Source: Friedmanniella luteola (GTDB lineage Bacteria; Actinomycetota; Actinomycetes; Propionibacteriales; Propionibacteriaceae). From it: a stretch of 64,000 bases of DNA. Numbering within the stretch: position 1 is the first letter of the stretch; each line of letters starts with the position of its first letter. Where the stretch lies: contig NZ_LT629749.1 in assembly GCF_900105065.1 (NCBI RefSeq), positions 4,588,001 to 4,652,000 on the forward strand, read 5' to 3'. Shown one piece after another: positions 35,822 through 43,202 of this stretch. Under the pieces are notes generated by a model, which was not told where the DNA came from, ran no database searches, and worked only from the letters and a program-made list of their open reading frames with translations. The position numbers and the translations under genes were made by a program.

Positions 35822-36214
35822 TCAGCCGCGCTCCTGCGGCAGCAGCTCGCGGAGGTCCTCGGCGGCCGCGACGACCTGGTCCTGCAGCGGGACCAGGCTC
35901 TCCAGCCCGGGCGGCACCGGTCCGGTGAAGACGGGACGGATCTCGAACACCAGGTCGAGCAGCTGCTCGCGGGTCGGCACGCCCTGGCGCAACGTCGCAG
36001 CCTCCCCCGCCAGCCGGCTGTACTCGTTGACCCGACCGCGCCAACCGGGGTTGTCGACGCTCTGGGCGACCCGCATCTGCTCCGCCAGCGCGTCGAGGGC
36101 CGTCTCCAGCCGCTGCAGCTGCGGGCGCCGTACCGCGAGGTCGAGCGAGACGGGCGCGTCGAACCCCTCGTCGTCGTCGCGGTCCCGTCCGAACAGCTTC
36201 CCCAGAAATCCCAC
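35822..36214 (-). CDS. Unknown 130-aa protein between dnaN and oriC
   Basis: A short soluble protein. It begins GFLGKLFGRDRDDDEGFDAP, a pattern seen in small actinobacterial proteins with an amphipathic N-terminus. The rest is mainly helical (RRPQLQRLETALDALAEQMR, EYSRLAGEAATLRQG, LQDQVVAAAEDLRELLPQ). No signal peptide, membrane helix, Cys or known motif. The GTG start follows a strong GGAGGAG site, and codon use matches core genes, so it is very likely real. Its place beside the origin invites a replication or cell-cycle role, but that is inference only. Confidence 0.78.
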   Translation of the reverse strand: MGFLGKLFGRDRDDDEGFDAPVSLDLAVRRPQLQRLETALDALAEQMRVAQSVDNPGWRGRVNEYSRLAGEAATLRQGVPTREQLLDLVFEIRPVFTGPVPPGLESLVPLQDQVVAAAEDLRELLPQERG

Positions 36215-36641
36215 GAGCTCCTCCTACCGGTCGACAGCCTCTCTGCGGCTCCGTCGATCATGCCTGCTGCTCCCCCACCGTCCTGACGGGGCGTCCGACC
36301 CGTTGTGCACAGGTCCACCCCCGCACAGACTTAGGCCTCTTGTCATTCGATAGTTCAGTTCGTCGTAGTCGTAGGTGGTGTGGATCCTGTGGACAACCGC
36401 CATCGCCCCCCGTGGGAATGACAAAAGACACGCGGCCGGGCTGTGGAGCACTCGAAACCACACGGGGAGTATTTGCGGACGAGCAGCAGCCCTCCGGGTG
36501 ACCCCCACACCACCATCCCCGCCGTCCCCCGCGACGTCCACAGTTGTCCACAAGGTTCTCCCCAGCTGTGCACGTCTCGACATCGGAACGTGACACCGGG
36601 GGAAGAAGACCTCGAGGAGGGTGCTGGACCCTCTTCTCCGC

Positions 36642-36660
36642 GCCCTTCGACGAGGTCGGG
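36642..36660. repeat. Degenerate CCCTTCGACGAG repeat in oriC
   Basis: GCCCTTCGACGAGGTCGGG, a variant of the repeat at 34401 and 36831 in the same orientation. Confidence 0.55.
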
Positions 36661-36830
36661 GAACGGGGAGCTGGGCGTCCGATCGAGGACACGGAGGGAA
36701 CCGAGGCGCCGGACGGGGACGGGCCTGGCGGGAGGAGCACGCGCACGGCCGGCCGAGCACGCGGACAGCCGGCGCGGGCGGAGGTTGCCCGGCGCCCAGG
36801 ATCCCACCCTGCCCGGGTCCGACCGCAGCG

Positions 36831-36870
36831 ACCCTTCGACGAGCTCAGGGCACGGCGACGAGCTCAGGGA
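36831..36870. repeat. CCCTTCGACGAGCTCAGGG repeat with a partial second copy, next to dnaA
   Basis: ACCCTTCGACGAGCTCAGGG is followed closely by a truncated copy CGACGAGCTCAGGGA (36856-36870), ending 30 bp before the dnaA stop codon. With its hairpin-forming ends it could act as the dnaA terminator. Confidence 0.65.
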
Positions 36871-36899
36871 GCGGAGGAGCGCTCAGGCGAGGCGGGGGA

Positions 36900-38528
36900 T
36901 CAGCGCTGCGACGCCTGCTGCTTGATCCGGTTCGTGAGCTCGGTGACCTGGTTGAACACGCTGCGGCGCTCGCCCATGAGCGTGCGGATCTTCCGGTCCG
37001 CGTGCATCACGGTGGTGTGGTCGCGGCCGCCGAACTGCTGGCCGATCTTGGGCAGCGACAGGTCGGTGAGCTCGCGCACGAGGTACATGGCGATCTGCCG
37101 GGCCGTGACCAGGACGTGGGTGCGGCTCTGCCCGCAGAGGTCGTCGATCGTCAGGCCGAAGTAGGCGGCGGTCTGGGCCATGATCATGCCGGTGTTGATC
37201 TGGGTCTCCCCGCCCTCGGGGATGAGGTCCTTGAGGACGACCTCGGCCAGGCTCATGTCGACCTGCTGCCGGTTGAGGCTGGCGAAGGCGGTGACGCGGA
37301 TCAGCGCCCCCTCGAGCTCGCGGATGTTGGTCTGGATCTTGCTGGCGATGAACTCCAGCACGTCGGGGCCGGCGGTGAGCCGCTCCTGCGCGGCCTTCTT
37401 CCGCAGGATGGCGATCCGGGTCTCGAGGTCGGGCGGCTGGACGTCGGTGATGAGTCCCCAGCCGAACCGGCTGCGGAGCCGGGGCTCGAGGTTCTCCAGC
37501 AGCTTCGGCGGCCGGTCCGAGGTCATGACGATCTGCTTCTGGGCGTTGTGCAGCGTGTTGAAGGTGTGGAAGAACTCCTCCTGCGTCTGCTCCTTGCCCT
37601 CCAGGAACTGGATGTCGTCGATGAGCAGCACGTCGATGTCGCGGTAACGACGGCGGAACTCGGCACCCTTGTTCTGGCTGATCGCGTTGATGAAGTCGTT
37701 GGTCAGCTCTTCGGTGGAGACGTAGCGGACGCGGACCCGGTCGAAGTAGTTGCGCACGTAGTGACCGAGCGCGTGCAGCAGGTGGGTCTTGCCCAGCCCG
37801 GACTCCCCGTAGATGGTCAGCGGGTTGTAGGACTTGCCCGGGTTCTCGGCGACGGCGATCGCAGCGGCGTGGGCGAAGCGGTTGGAGCTGCCGATGACGA
37901 AGGTCTCGAAGGAGTACTTCGGGTTGAGGCGCGCGTCGGTCTCGCGCCGAGGCCGGTTGGGGTCACCGCTGTGGGCGGCGAAGCCGTCGACGGGTGCGCC
38001 CGGCGGCAGGTGCGGGCCGGCGTCCCCGGTCCGGAAGCTGCTGGCCCCGAACTCCCCCGGCTCGAAGCCGTTGCGGTCGCGGCCGTGCTGGTCGTACCCG
38101 TCCGCGTCGAACTCCGGGGGCGAGCGGAAGTCCGGGCTCTCGTAGTGGTCGGTGCGGGCGAACTCGTCCCGACTCAGCGGGGGGTGGCCGCCCTCGCCCG
38201 GGGCCGCGAAGCCGTCCCGACGCTCGAACTCCCCGGTCGGCTCGTCGGACGACTCGTCGGCCGGGACCAGGGTCTCGTCGACGATGACCGCGAGCTGGAC
38301 CGGACGGGCGAAGAAGGTGTGCAGCTCGGTCTCGATCACACCGCGGAAGCGGCCCTCGAGGAGGTTGCGGGTGAAGTTGCTGGCCACCGCGACCATCATC
38401 AGGTCCTGGTGCAGAGCCACCGGCTTCCCGGTGCCCAGCCAGCGCCGGAGCTCGGGGGGCGCGGAGGAGTAGATGTGCTCCCAGGCCCTGCGGGTCTCGT
38501 CGTCTGCGCCGTCAGCAGGTTCGCTCAC
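36900..38528 (-). CDS. dnaA: Chromosomal replication initiator DnaA
   Basis: A 542-aa initiator. Domain I (about 10-95) is followed by a long acidic, low-complexity linker (about 110-210). The AAA+ domain has Walker [14 protein letters not shown], Walker [21 protein letters not shown] and sensor segments ([12 protein letters not shown]). Domain IV has the signature [15 protein letters not shown] that reads DnaA boxes. The GTG at 38528 was chosen because GGAGAACGA lies just before it; the frame is open 26 codons further 5' without similarity. Upstream DnaA boxes at 38658-38677 suggest autoregulation. Confidence 0.97.
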   Translation of the reverse strand: MSEPADGADDETRRAWEHIYSSAPPELRRWLGTGKPVALHQDLMMVAVASNFTRNLLEGRFRGVIETELHTFFARPVQLAVIVDETLVPADESSDEPTGEFERRDGFAAPGEGGHPPLSRDEFARTDHYESPDFRSPPEFDADGYDQHGRDRNGFEPGEFGASSFRTGDAGPHLPPGAPVDGFAAHSGDPNRPRRETDARLNPKYSFETFVIGSSNRFAHAAAIAVAENPGKSYNPLTIYGESGLGKTHLLHALGHYVRNYFDRVRVRYVSTEELTNDFINAISQNKGAEFRRRYRDIDVLLIDDIQFLEGKEQTQEEFFHTFNTLHNAQKQIVMTSDRPPKLLENLEPRLRSRFGWGLITDVQPPDLETRIAILRKKAAQERLTAGPDVLEFIASKIQTNIRELEGALIRVTAFASLNRQQVDMSLAEVVLKDLIPEGGETQINTGMIMAQTAAYFGLTIDDLCGQSRTHVLVTARQIAMYLVRELTDLSLPKIGQQFGGRDHTTVMHADRKIRTLMGERRSVFNQVTELTNRIKQQASQR

Positions 38529-38657
38529 TCGTTCTCCGCTGCGTCTCGTGCAGGCCAACCGGCGCTGTGGACGACGGGCCGGGAAGGCCCGCTGACCACG
38601 CGGCACGGCGTGTCTTGCGGTTCGGGGGTATGGCTACACCTTAGCCATTCCACATAG

Positions 38658-38677
38658 TTATCCACACCTTGTGCAGA
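38658..38677 (+). promoter_or_regulatory. DnaA boxes upstream of dnaA
   Basis: A perfect TTATCCACA (38658-38666) is followed 2 nt later by TTGTGCAGA (38669-38677, one mismatch from TTGTGCACA). They lie 130 nt upstream of the dnaA start. DnaA binding there would repress or modulate its own promoter. The remaining dnaA-rpmH gap (38529-39060, 532 bp) otherwise holds the rpmH promoter and nothing else recognised. Confidence 0.75.
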
Positions 38678-38925
38678 AAGTGGTGGACGAGAGGCCGGGC
38701 CGGGCCGCGCGACCCCGGGGGTCGGCAGCGGCAGCCTGGCTCAGATCAGTCGTCTCAGATGCTCGTCGGGCCACCCGTGGAACCTCGTGGCCTGCGGGAC
38801 GCTAGCAACCCGTCCGGACCGGCGCAAGCGGATCGGCAACATTCGCGCCGGCGGTCGGCGTGTCGGCTGGACGGGCCCACGTACTCTGGTGCACACGTCT
38901 CCGACGGGCGTGGGACACCGCTGGT

Positions 38926-38954
38926 TTGACCCCTCCGGTACGCCCCCGTACCGT
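38926..38954 (+). promoter_or_regulatory. Strong promoter for rpmH with overlapping palindrome
   Basis: TTGACC (38926-38931) and TACCGT (38949-38954) are separated by exactly 17 nt, matching the vegetative sigma consensus spacing. A palindrome CGGTAC-6 nt-GTACCG (38936-38953) fills the spacer and overlaps the -10. The predicted leader to the GTG at 39061 is about 100 nt. Confidence 0.7.
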
Positions 38955-39060
38955 TGGCAGGTCGCTGTGCACCAGCGACCGCTGTCGGCTGCGCCCGCGT
39001 CACCTCGTGGAGCAGCACCAGAGTCAACCGAACGCCTTCGAAGATCTAGGGAGCTCTCCC

Positions 39061-39198
39061 GTGAGCAAGCGCACTTTCCAGCCCAGCCTCCGGCGTCGCA
39101 GCCGTACCCACGGCTTCCGTCACCGCATGGCCACCCGCGCAGGTCGCGCGATCCTGGCGGCTCGTCGCCGCAAGGGTCGCAACGAGCTGTCGGCCTGA
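39061..39198 (+). CDS. rpmH: 50S ribosomal protein L34
   Basis: A 45-aa very basic protein: [20 protein letters not shown] continuing [18 protein letters not shown], the full bL34 signature. It binds 23S rRNA in the large subunit. The GTG at 39061 follows AGGGAG. First gene of the rpmH-rnpA-yidD-yidC-jag transcript driven by the promoter at 38926-38954. Gap to rnpA is 21 nt. Confidence 0.98.
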   Translation: MSKRTFQPSLRRRSRTHGFRHRMATRAGRAILAARRRKGRNELSA

Positions 39199-39219
39199 GC
39201 CTGCGGCTGAGCGTCAGCG

Positions 39220-39567
39220 GTGCTGCCGCGCGGGTCCCGGCTGAACGCCTCGGGGGACTTCCGCTCGACCATCCGGCGGGGCGTCCGTGTCGGACGACCC
39301 ACGCTGGTGGTGCACGTCGGCCCCTCGGGGTCTGACGGCGTGCGGGTCGGGATGGTGGTCTCGAAGGCGGTCGGGAACGCGGTGACCCGCAACCGCGTCA
39401 AGCGTCGCCTGCGGCACCTGGCGGCGGCGGAGATCGGTCGCACCCCGGCCGGCACCGACGTGGTGGTCCGTGCCCTGCCCCCGGCGGGCAGCGCGGGGAC
39501 GGGTCTCGGTCAGGACCTGGCGTCGGCGTGGACCGCGGCGCTCCGCAGGTTGGGCGACCGCTCGTGA
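39220..39567 (+). CDS. rnpA: Ribonuclease P protein component
   Basis: A 115-aa protein cofactor of RNase P, which matures tRNA 5' ends. Recognisable parts are LPRGSRLNASGDFRSTIRRG, the central VGMVVSKAVGNAVTRNRVKR with the RNR motif, and DVVVRALPPAG. Length and location after rpmH are typical. The GTG start is at 39220. The final TGA overlaps the GTG of yidD, so translation is coupled. Confidence 0.97.
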   Translation: MLPRGSRLNASGDFRSTIRRGVRVGRPTLVVHVGPSGSDGVRVGMVVSKAVGNAVTRNRVKRRLRHLAAAEIGRTPAGTDVVVRALPPAGSAGTGLGQDLASAWTAALRRLGDRS

Positions 39568-39938
39568 AGTACCTGCTGATCGGGCTGCTCAAGGTCTACC
39601 GGCTGGTCATCAGCCCGCTCTACGGGGACGTCTGCCGGTACCACCCCAGCTGCTCGGCCTACGCCCTGCGTGCGGTCGGCGTGCACGGGGCGGTCAAGGG
39701 CAGCTGGCTCGCCGGGCGCCGGCTGCTGCGCTGCCACCCGTGGGCGTCCGGCGGCTACGACCCGGTGCCCGGCACGCCCGAGTTCGCCGAGGAAGAGCGT
39801 GAGCAGGCCCGCGCAGCAGGAACACTGGGGGCAGGCGCACTCCACGAGCACCCCGGACCGCACCACGCACGAGCAGGGCATGACCCGCAAGCCCACGACC
39901 ACGACGCGGAGATCGCGTCACGACGAGGTGTGAACTGA
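39564..39938 (+). CDS. yidD: Membrane protein insertion efficiency factor YidD
   Basis: A 124-aa protein. The conserved core is KYLLIGLLKVYRLVISPLYG, then CRYHPSCSAYALRAVGVHG, then LLRCHPWASGGYDPVP, with the conserved Cys and the amphipathic membrane-binding N-terminus. It assists YidC and Sec in membrane protein insertion. The C-terminal 45 residues are His-rich (HEHPGPHHARAGHDPQAHDH), beyond the usual family length of about 70-85 aa. The GTG at 39564 overlaps the rnpA stop, and the stop overlaps the yidC ATG. Confidence 0.93.
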   Translation: MKYLLIGLLKVYRLVISPLYGDVCRYHPSCSAYALRAVGVHGAVKGSWLAGRRLLRCHPWASGGYDPVPGTPEFAEEEREQARAAGTLGAGALHEHPGPHHARAGHDPQAHDHDAEIASRRGVN

Positions 39939-40957
39939 TGGACCTTCTTCCGCTGATGCTCCCGCTGAGCATCTGGGACCCCTTCATCGCCATCGGCAGC
40001 GCCATCATGACGCCGCTGTACTGGGTGGTGTCGGGCATCCTGGTGCTCTTCCACTCCCTGTGGGCGCCGCTGCTGGGCGCCGACTCCGGCTGGACGTGGG
40101 CGCTGTCCATCGTCAGCCTCACCATCGTCATCCGCGTGGCCCTGATCCCGCTGTTCGTGAAGCAGATCAAGTCGTCGCGCGCCATGCAGCTGCTGCAGCC
40201 CAAGGTGCGCGAGCTGCAGAAGAAGTACGGCCACGACCGGGAGAAGCTCGGTCAAGAGACGATGAAGCTCTACAAGGAGAACAACGCCAACCCGTTGGCC
40301 TCCTGCCTGCCGCTGCTGCTGCAGTCGCCCATCTTCATCGCGCTGTTCCGCGTGCTCGACGGCGCCGCCCGCATCGACCCCTCGACGGGTCTGCCCATCG
40401 CGCGCGGCCACTGGCTGGTGGTCAACCCCGACCTGCTGCTCTCGCTGAACCAGGCGACCCTGCTCGGGGCCCGCATCTCCGACACGTTCATGAAGGTCGG
40501 TTTCGCGAACGGCATCACGAGCGTGCACATCGTCACGCTGGTGCTCATCATCGCGATGACGGCGACGCTGTTCATCACCCAGCTGCAGCTGATGCGCAAG
40601 AACATGCCGGCCGACGCGCTGACCGGCCCGTTCGCCCAGCAGCAGAAGATCATGCTGTACCTGTTCCCGCTGATCTTCGCGATCGGTGGCATCAACTTCC
40701 CGGTCGGCGTGCTGATCTACTGGTTCGCCTCCAACCTGTGGACGATGGGCCAGCAGTTCTACGTCATCCGCCGCAACCCCGCACCCGGGACCCCGGCGTA
40801 CGACGCCTGGGAAGAGCGCCGCCGGGCCAAGGGCAAGGACCTCCACGAGGCGATCGTCTCCGACCTGGAGGTGGAGGCCGAGGCGGCCGGCACCAGCGTC
40901 TCCAAGGTGATCCGGCAGCAGCCCCGCAAGCAGACGCGCTCGCAGCGCCGGGTCTGA
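39938..40957 (+). CDS. yidC: Membrane protein insertase YidC
   Basis: A 339-aa YidC/Oxa1 insertase of the Gram-positive type, without the large periplasmic domain. Segments include WALSIVSLTIVIRVALIPLF with the conserved membrane Arg, the cytoplasmic hairpin LLQPKVRELQKKYGHDREKL, NPLASCLPLLLQSPIFIALF, and C-terminal helices (IMLYLFPLIFAIGGINFPVG, LIYWFASNLWTMGQQFYVIR). The basic C-terminal tail (RQQPRKQTRSQRRV) can contact the ribosome. Inserts proteins alone or with SecYEG. ATG overlaps the yidD stop; jag follows after 97 nt. Confidence 0.97.
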   Translation: MDLLPLMLPLSIWDPFIAIGSAIMTPLYWVVSGILVLFHSLWAPLLGADSGWTWALSIVSLTIVIRVALIPLFVKQIKSSRAMQLLQPKVRELQKKYGHDREKLGQETMKLYKENNANPLASCLPLLLQSPIFIALFRVLDGAARIDPSTGLPIARGHWLVVNPDLLLSLNQATLLGARISDTFMKVGFANGITSVHIVTLVLIIAMTATLFITQLQLMRKNMPADALTGPFAQQQKIMLYLFPLIFAIGGINFPVGVLIYWFASNLWTMGQQFYVIRRNPAPGTPAYDAWEERRRAKGKDLHEAIVSDLEVEAEAAGTSVSKVIRQQPRKQTRSQRRV

Positions 40958-41054
40958 CGCAGCGCCGGCGCCCCGGGCGCCCCCGACTTCCCCGAGCCGT
41001 CCGTCGGCCGGGAACCAATGACGAGCCGCGGAACGCGCTCGGCGAGGAGGACCT

Positions 41055-41729
41055 GTGAACGACGAACGTGACCCCAGCACCGAGGCCGCGGGCGCCGAGG
41101 AGGGCGTGACCGAGGCCGGCGCGGCGAGCACCGTGGTGGCCGACGACGCCCCGACGGATGCACCGGCCGAGCCCGTGGTGACCCCGGTCGCGGCCGAGGA
41201 GGACGAGGCCGACGAGGACGAGGCCGACGAGGACGAGGCCGACGAGGACGAGGCCGACGAGGACGAGGCCGCGTCGGACAACCCCCTGGACACCGAGGCC
41301 GAGATCGCCGCGGACTACCTGGAGGAGCTGCTCGACATCGCCGACCTGGACGGCGACATCGACACCTACATCGAGGGCGACCGGGCCCACGTGTCCATCG
41401 TCAGCGAGTCGCAGGTGCTGGTCGGGGCCAACGGGGAGGTGCTCGACGCGCTGCAGGAGCTCACCCGGCTCGCGGTGATGACCGACACGGGCGACCGCAG
41501 CCGGCTGATGCTGGACGTGGCGGGCTACCGCGAGCGTCGGCGCACCGAGCTGTCCGCCCTGGCCGCGGACGCGATCGAGGAGGCGCGCACCTCCGGCGAG
41601 CGGGTGCCGCTGCAGCCGATGAACCCGTTCGAGCGCAAGATCGTGCACGACGCGGTGGCCGCCGCGGGCCTGAGCAGCGAGTCCGAGGGCGAGGAGCCGC
41701 GCCGGCACGTCGTCGTCCTGCCCGCCTGA
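41055..41729 (+). CDS. jag: Jag/KhpB family RNA-binding protein
   Basis: A 224-aa protein. Residues 1-75 are very acidic with a tandem ADEDE repeat. A KH domain follows (about 80-150; AADYLEELLDIADLDGD, ESQVLVGANGEVLDALQELT), then a C-terminal R3H domain (RLMLDVAGYRERRRTELSAL, PLQPMNPFERKIVHDAVAA). These two domains bind single-stranded RNA; homologues partner with KhpA and affect cell division and envelope growth. The family's N-terminal Jag-N domain is replaced here by the acidic stretch. The GTG follows a GAGGAGG site. Terminated by the hairpin at 41751-41779. Confidence 0.92.
   Translation: MNDERDPSTEAAGAEEGVTEAGAASTVVADDAPTDAPAEPVVTPVAAEEDEADEDEADEDEADEDEADEDEAASDNPLDTEAEIAADYLEELLDIADLDGDIDTYIEGDRAHVSIVSESQVLVGANGEVLDALQELTRLAVMTDTGDRSRLMLDVAGYRERRRTELSALAADAIEEARTSGERVPLQPMNPFERKIVHDAVAAAGLSSESEGEEPRRHVVVLPA
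41202..41270 (+). repeat. 15-bp tandem repeat in jag encoding EADED units
   Basis: GAGGCCGACGAGGAC repeats perfectly about four times, keeping the frame. Each unit adds one Glu-Ala-Asp-Glu-Asp block. Perfect identity at the DNA level suggests recent expansion and possible length variation between strains. Confidence 0.8.
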
Positions 41730-41750
41730 CCCGCAGCCGCGATCGCGAGG

Positions 41751-41779
41751 ACCCCGTCCGGACCTGGTCCGGGCGGGGT
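41751..41779 (+). terminator. Terminator after jag
   Basis: ACCCCGTCCGGACC (41751-41764) pairs with GGTCCGGGCGGGGT (41766-41779), with one G-U pair and a minimal loop. It follows the jag stop by 21 nt and is followed by TCTGCGT. It separates the rpmH-jag transcript from the GABA genes. Confidence 0.75.
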
Positions 41780-41816
41780 TCTGCGTCGGGGGGCCGGCGC
41801 ACCGGCCGTTCAGGTG

Positions 41817-41822
41817 CAGAAT
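41817..41822 (+). promoter_or_regulatory. -10 box for a leaderless gabT transcript
   Basis: CAGAAT, then GGCCCC (6 nt), then the GTG at 41829. This supports 41829 over the GTG 15 nt upstream as the true start. Confidence 0.5.
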
Positions 41823-41828
41823 GGCCCC

Positions 41829-43202
41829 GTGCCGCCACCCCTGGAGCAGCGTCGCCTGCTGATCACCGACGTCCCCGGGCCCCGGTCGCGTGAGCTGATG
41901 GCGCGGAGCGCGGCCGCCGTCGCCGCCGGGGTCTCCACCACGATGCCGGTGTTCGCCGCGCAGGCGGGCGGCGGCGTGGTCGTCGACGTCGACGGCAACT
42001 CCTTCATCGACCTCGGCTCCGGCATCGCGGTCACGACGGTGGGCAGCAGCGCACCCCGCGTGGTCGACGCGGTGCAGCGCCAGGTGGAGGCGTTCACCCA
42101 CACCTGCTTCATGGTCACCCCGTACGCGGGGTACGTGGAGGTGGCCGAGGCGCTCAACCGGCTGACCCCCGGGGACCACGAGAAGCGGACGGCCCTGTTC
42201 AACTCCGGGGCCGAGGCGGTGGAGAACGCGGTGAAGATCGCCCGTGCCCACACCGGCCGGTCGGCCGTGGTCGCCTTCGACCACGCCTACCACGGCCGGA
42301 CCAACCTCACGATGGCCCTGACGGCCAAGTCGATGCCCTACAAGAGCGGGTTCGGCCCCTTCGCGCCCGAGGTGTACCGGGCGCCGCTCTCCTACCCCTA
42401 CCGCGACGAGGCGGGCCTGGACGGCGCGGCCGCCGCCCGGCGGGCGATCGACATCATCGAGAAGCAGGTGGGGGCCGCCAACCTGGCGGCGGTGCTGATC
42501 GAGCCGATCCAGGGCGAGGGCGGGTTCATCGTCCCCGCCGACGGCTTCCTGCCGGCGCTGGCGGCGTGGTGCCGGGAGCACGACGTCGTGTTCATCGCCG
42601 ACGAGGTGCAGTCGGGTCTCGCCCGCACCGGCGCGTGGTTCGCCTCCGAGCACTTCGGGGTGGTGCCCGACCTCGTGGTGGCCGCCAAGGGCCTGGCCGG
42701 TGGGCTGCCGCTCTCGGCGGTCACGGGCCGGGCCGCGATCATGGACGCCGCCCACCGGGGCGGGCTCGGCGGCACCTACGGGGGCAACCCGCTCGCCTGC
42801 GCCGCCGCGCTCGCGGTGATCGAGACGATCACGGAGGAACGCCTGCTGGAGCGTGCGGCGGAGATCGAGGGGGTGCTGCTCCCCCGGCTCCAACGGTTGC
42901 AGGCCGAGGACGACCGGATCGGGGACGTCCGCGGACGCGGCGCGATGGTCGCCGTCGAGCTGGTGCGGCCCGGCGGCACCGAGCCGGACCCGCTGCTGAC
43001 CCAGGCGGTCGCCACCGCCGCGCACCGGCAGGGCGTCATCGTCCTGACCTGCGGCACCTACGGCAACGTGCTCCGCCTGCTCCCCCCGCTCGCCATCACC
43101 GACGAGCTGCTCACCGAAGCCCTGGACGTCCTCGCCGCCGTGCTCGCCGAGAGCGGCGACCGCCCGGTGGCCCGCGTCCTCGACCAGGAGACCACCTCAT
43201 GA
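41829..43202 (+). CDS. gabT: 4-aminobutyrate--2-oxoglutarate transaminase
   Basis: Class III PLP aminotransferase, 457 aa. Segments: GNSFIDLGSGIAVTTVGSSA, ALFNSGAEAVENAVKIARAH, VVAFDHAYHGRTNLTMALTA, VLIEPIQGEGGFIVP, VVFIADEVQSGLART and the PLP lysine in VVAAKGLAGGLPLSAV. It moves the amino group of GABA (or delta-aminovalerate) to 2-oxoglutarate. The N-terminus aligns with actinobacterial GabT when started at 41829. Its TGA overlaps the ATG of the dehydrogenase gene. The pair sits unusually between jag and rsmG in the origin cluster. Confidence 0.9.
   Translation: MPPPLEQRRLLITDVPGPRSRELMARSAAAVAAGVSTTMPVFAAQAGGGVVVDVDGNSFIDLGSGIAVTTVGSSAPRVVDAVQRQVEAFTHTCFMVTPYAGYVEVAEALNRLTPGDHEKRTALFNSGAEAVENAVKIARAHTGRSAVVAFDHAYHGRTNLTMALTAKSMPYKSGFGPFAPEVYRAPLSYPYRDEAGLDGAAAARRAIDIIEKQVGAANLAAVLIEPIQGEGGFIVPADGFLPALAAWCREHDVVFIADEVQSGLARTGAWFASEHFGVVPDLVVAAKGLAGGLPLSAVTGRAAIMDAAHRGGLGGTYGGNPLACAAALAVIETITEERLLERAAEIEGVLLPRLQRLQAEDDRIGDVRGRGAMVAVELVRPGGTEPDPLLTQAVATAAHRQGVIVLTCGTYGNVLRLLPPLAITDELLTEALDVLAAVLAESGDRPVARVLDQETTS

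Larger units (their letters stand above)
36215..36899. other. oriC: Chromosomal replication origin (oriC)
   Basis: A 685-bp gene-free region between dnaA and the 130-aa gene/dnaN. DnaA boxes visible by eye: TTGTGCACA (36303-36311, plus), TTGTCCACA (complement of 36388-36396), TTGTCCACA (36544-36552, plus), and weaker sites at 36379-36387, 36534-36542 and 36566-36574. The stretch 36330-36380 is relatively AT-rich and is the best candidate for unwinding. The half nearer dnaA (36640-36870) has no clear boxes but carries dispersed repeats. Actinobacterial origins typically hold many degenerate boxes, so more probably exist. Confidence 0.85.
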
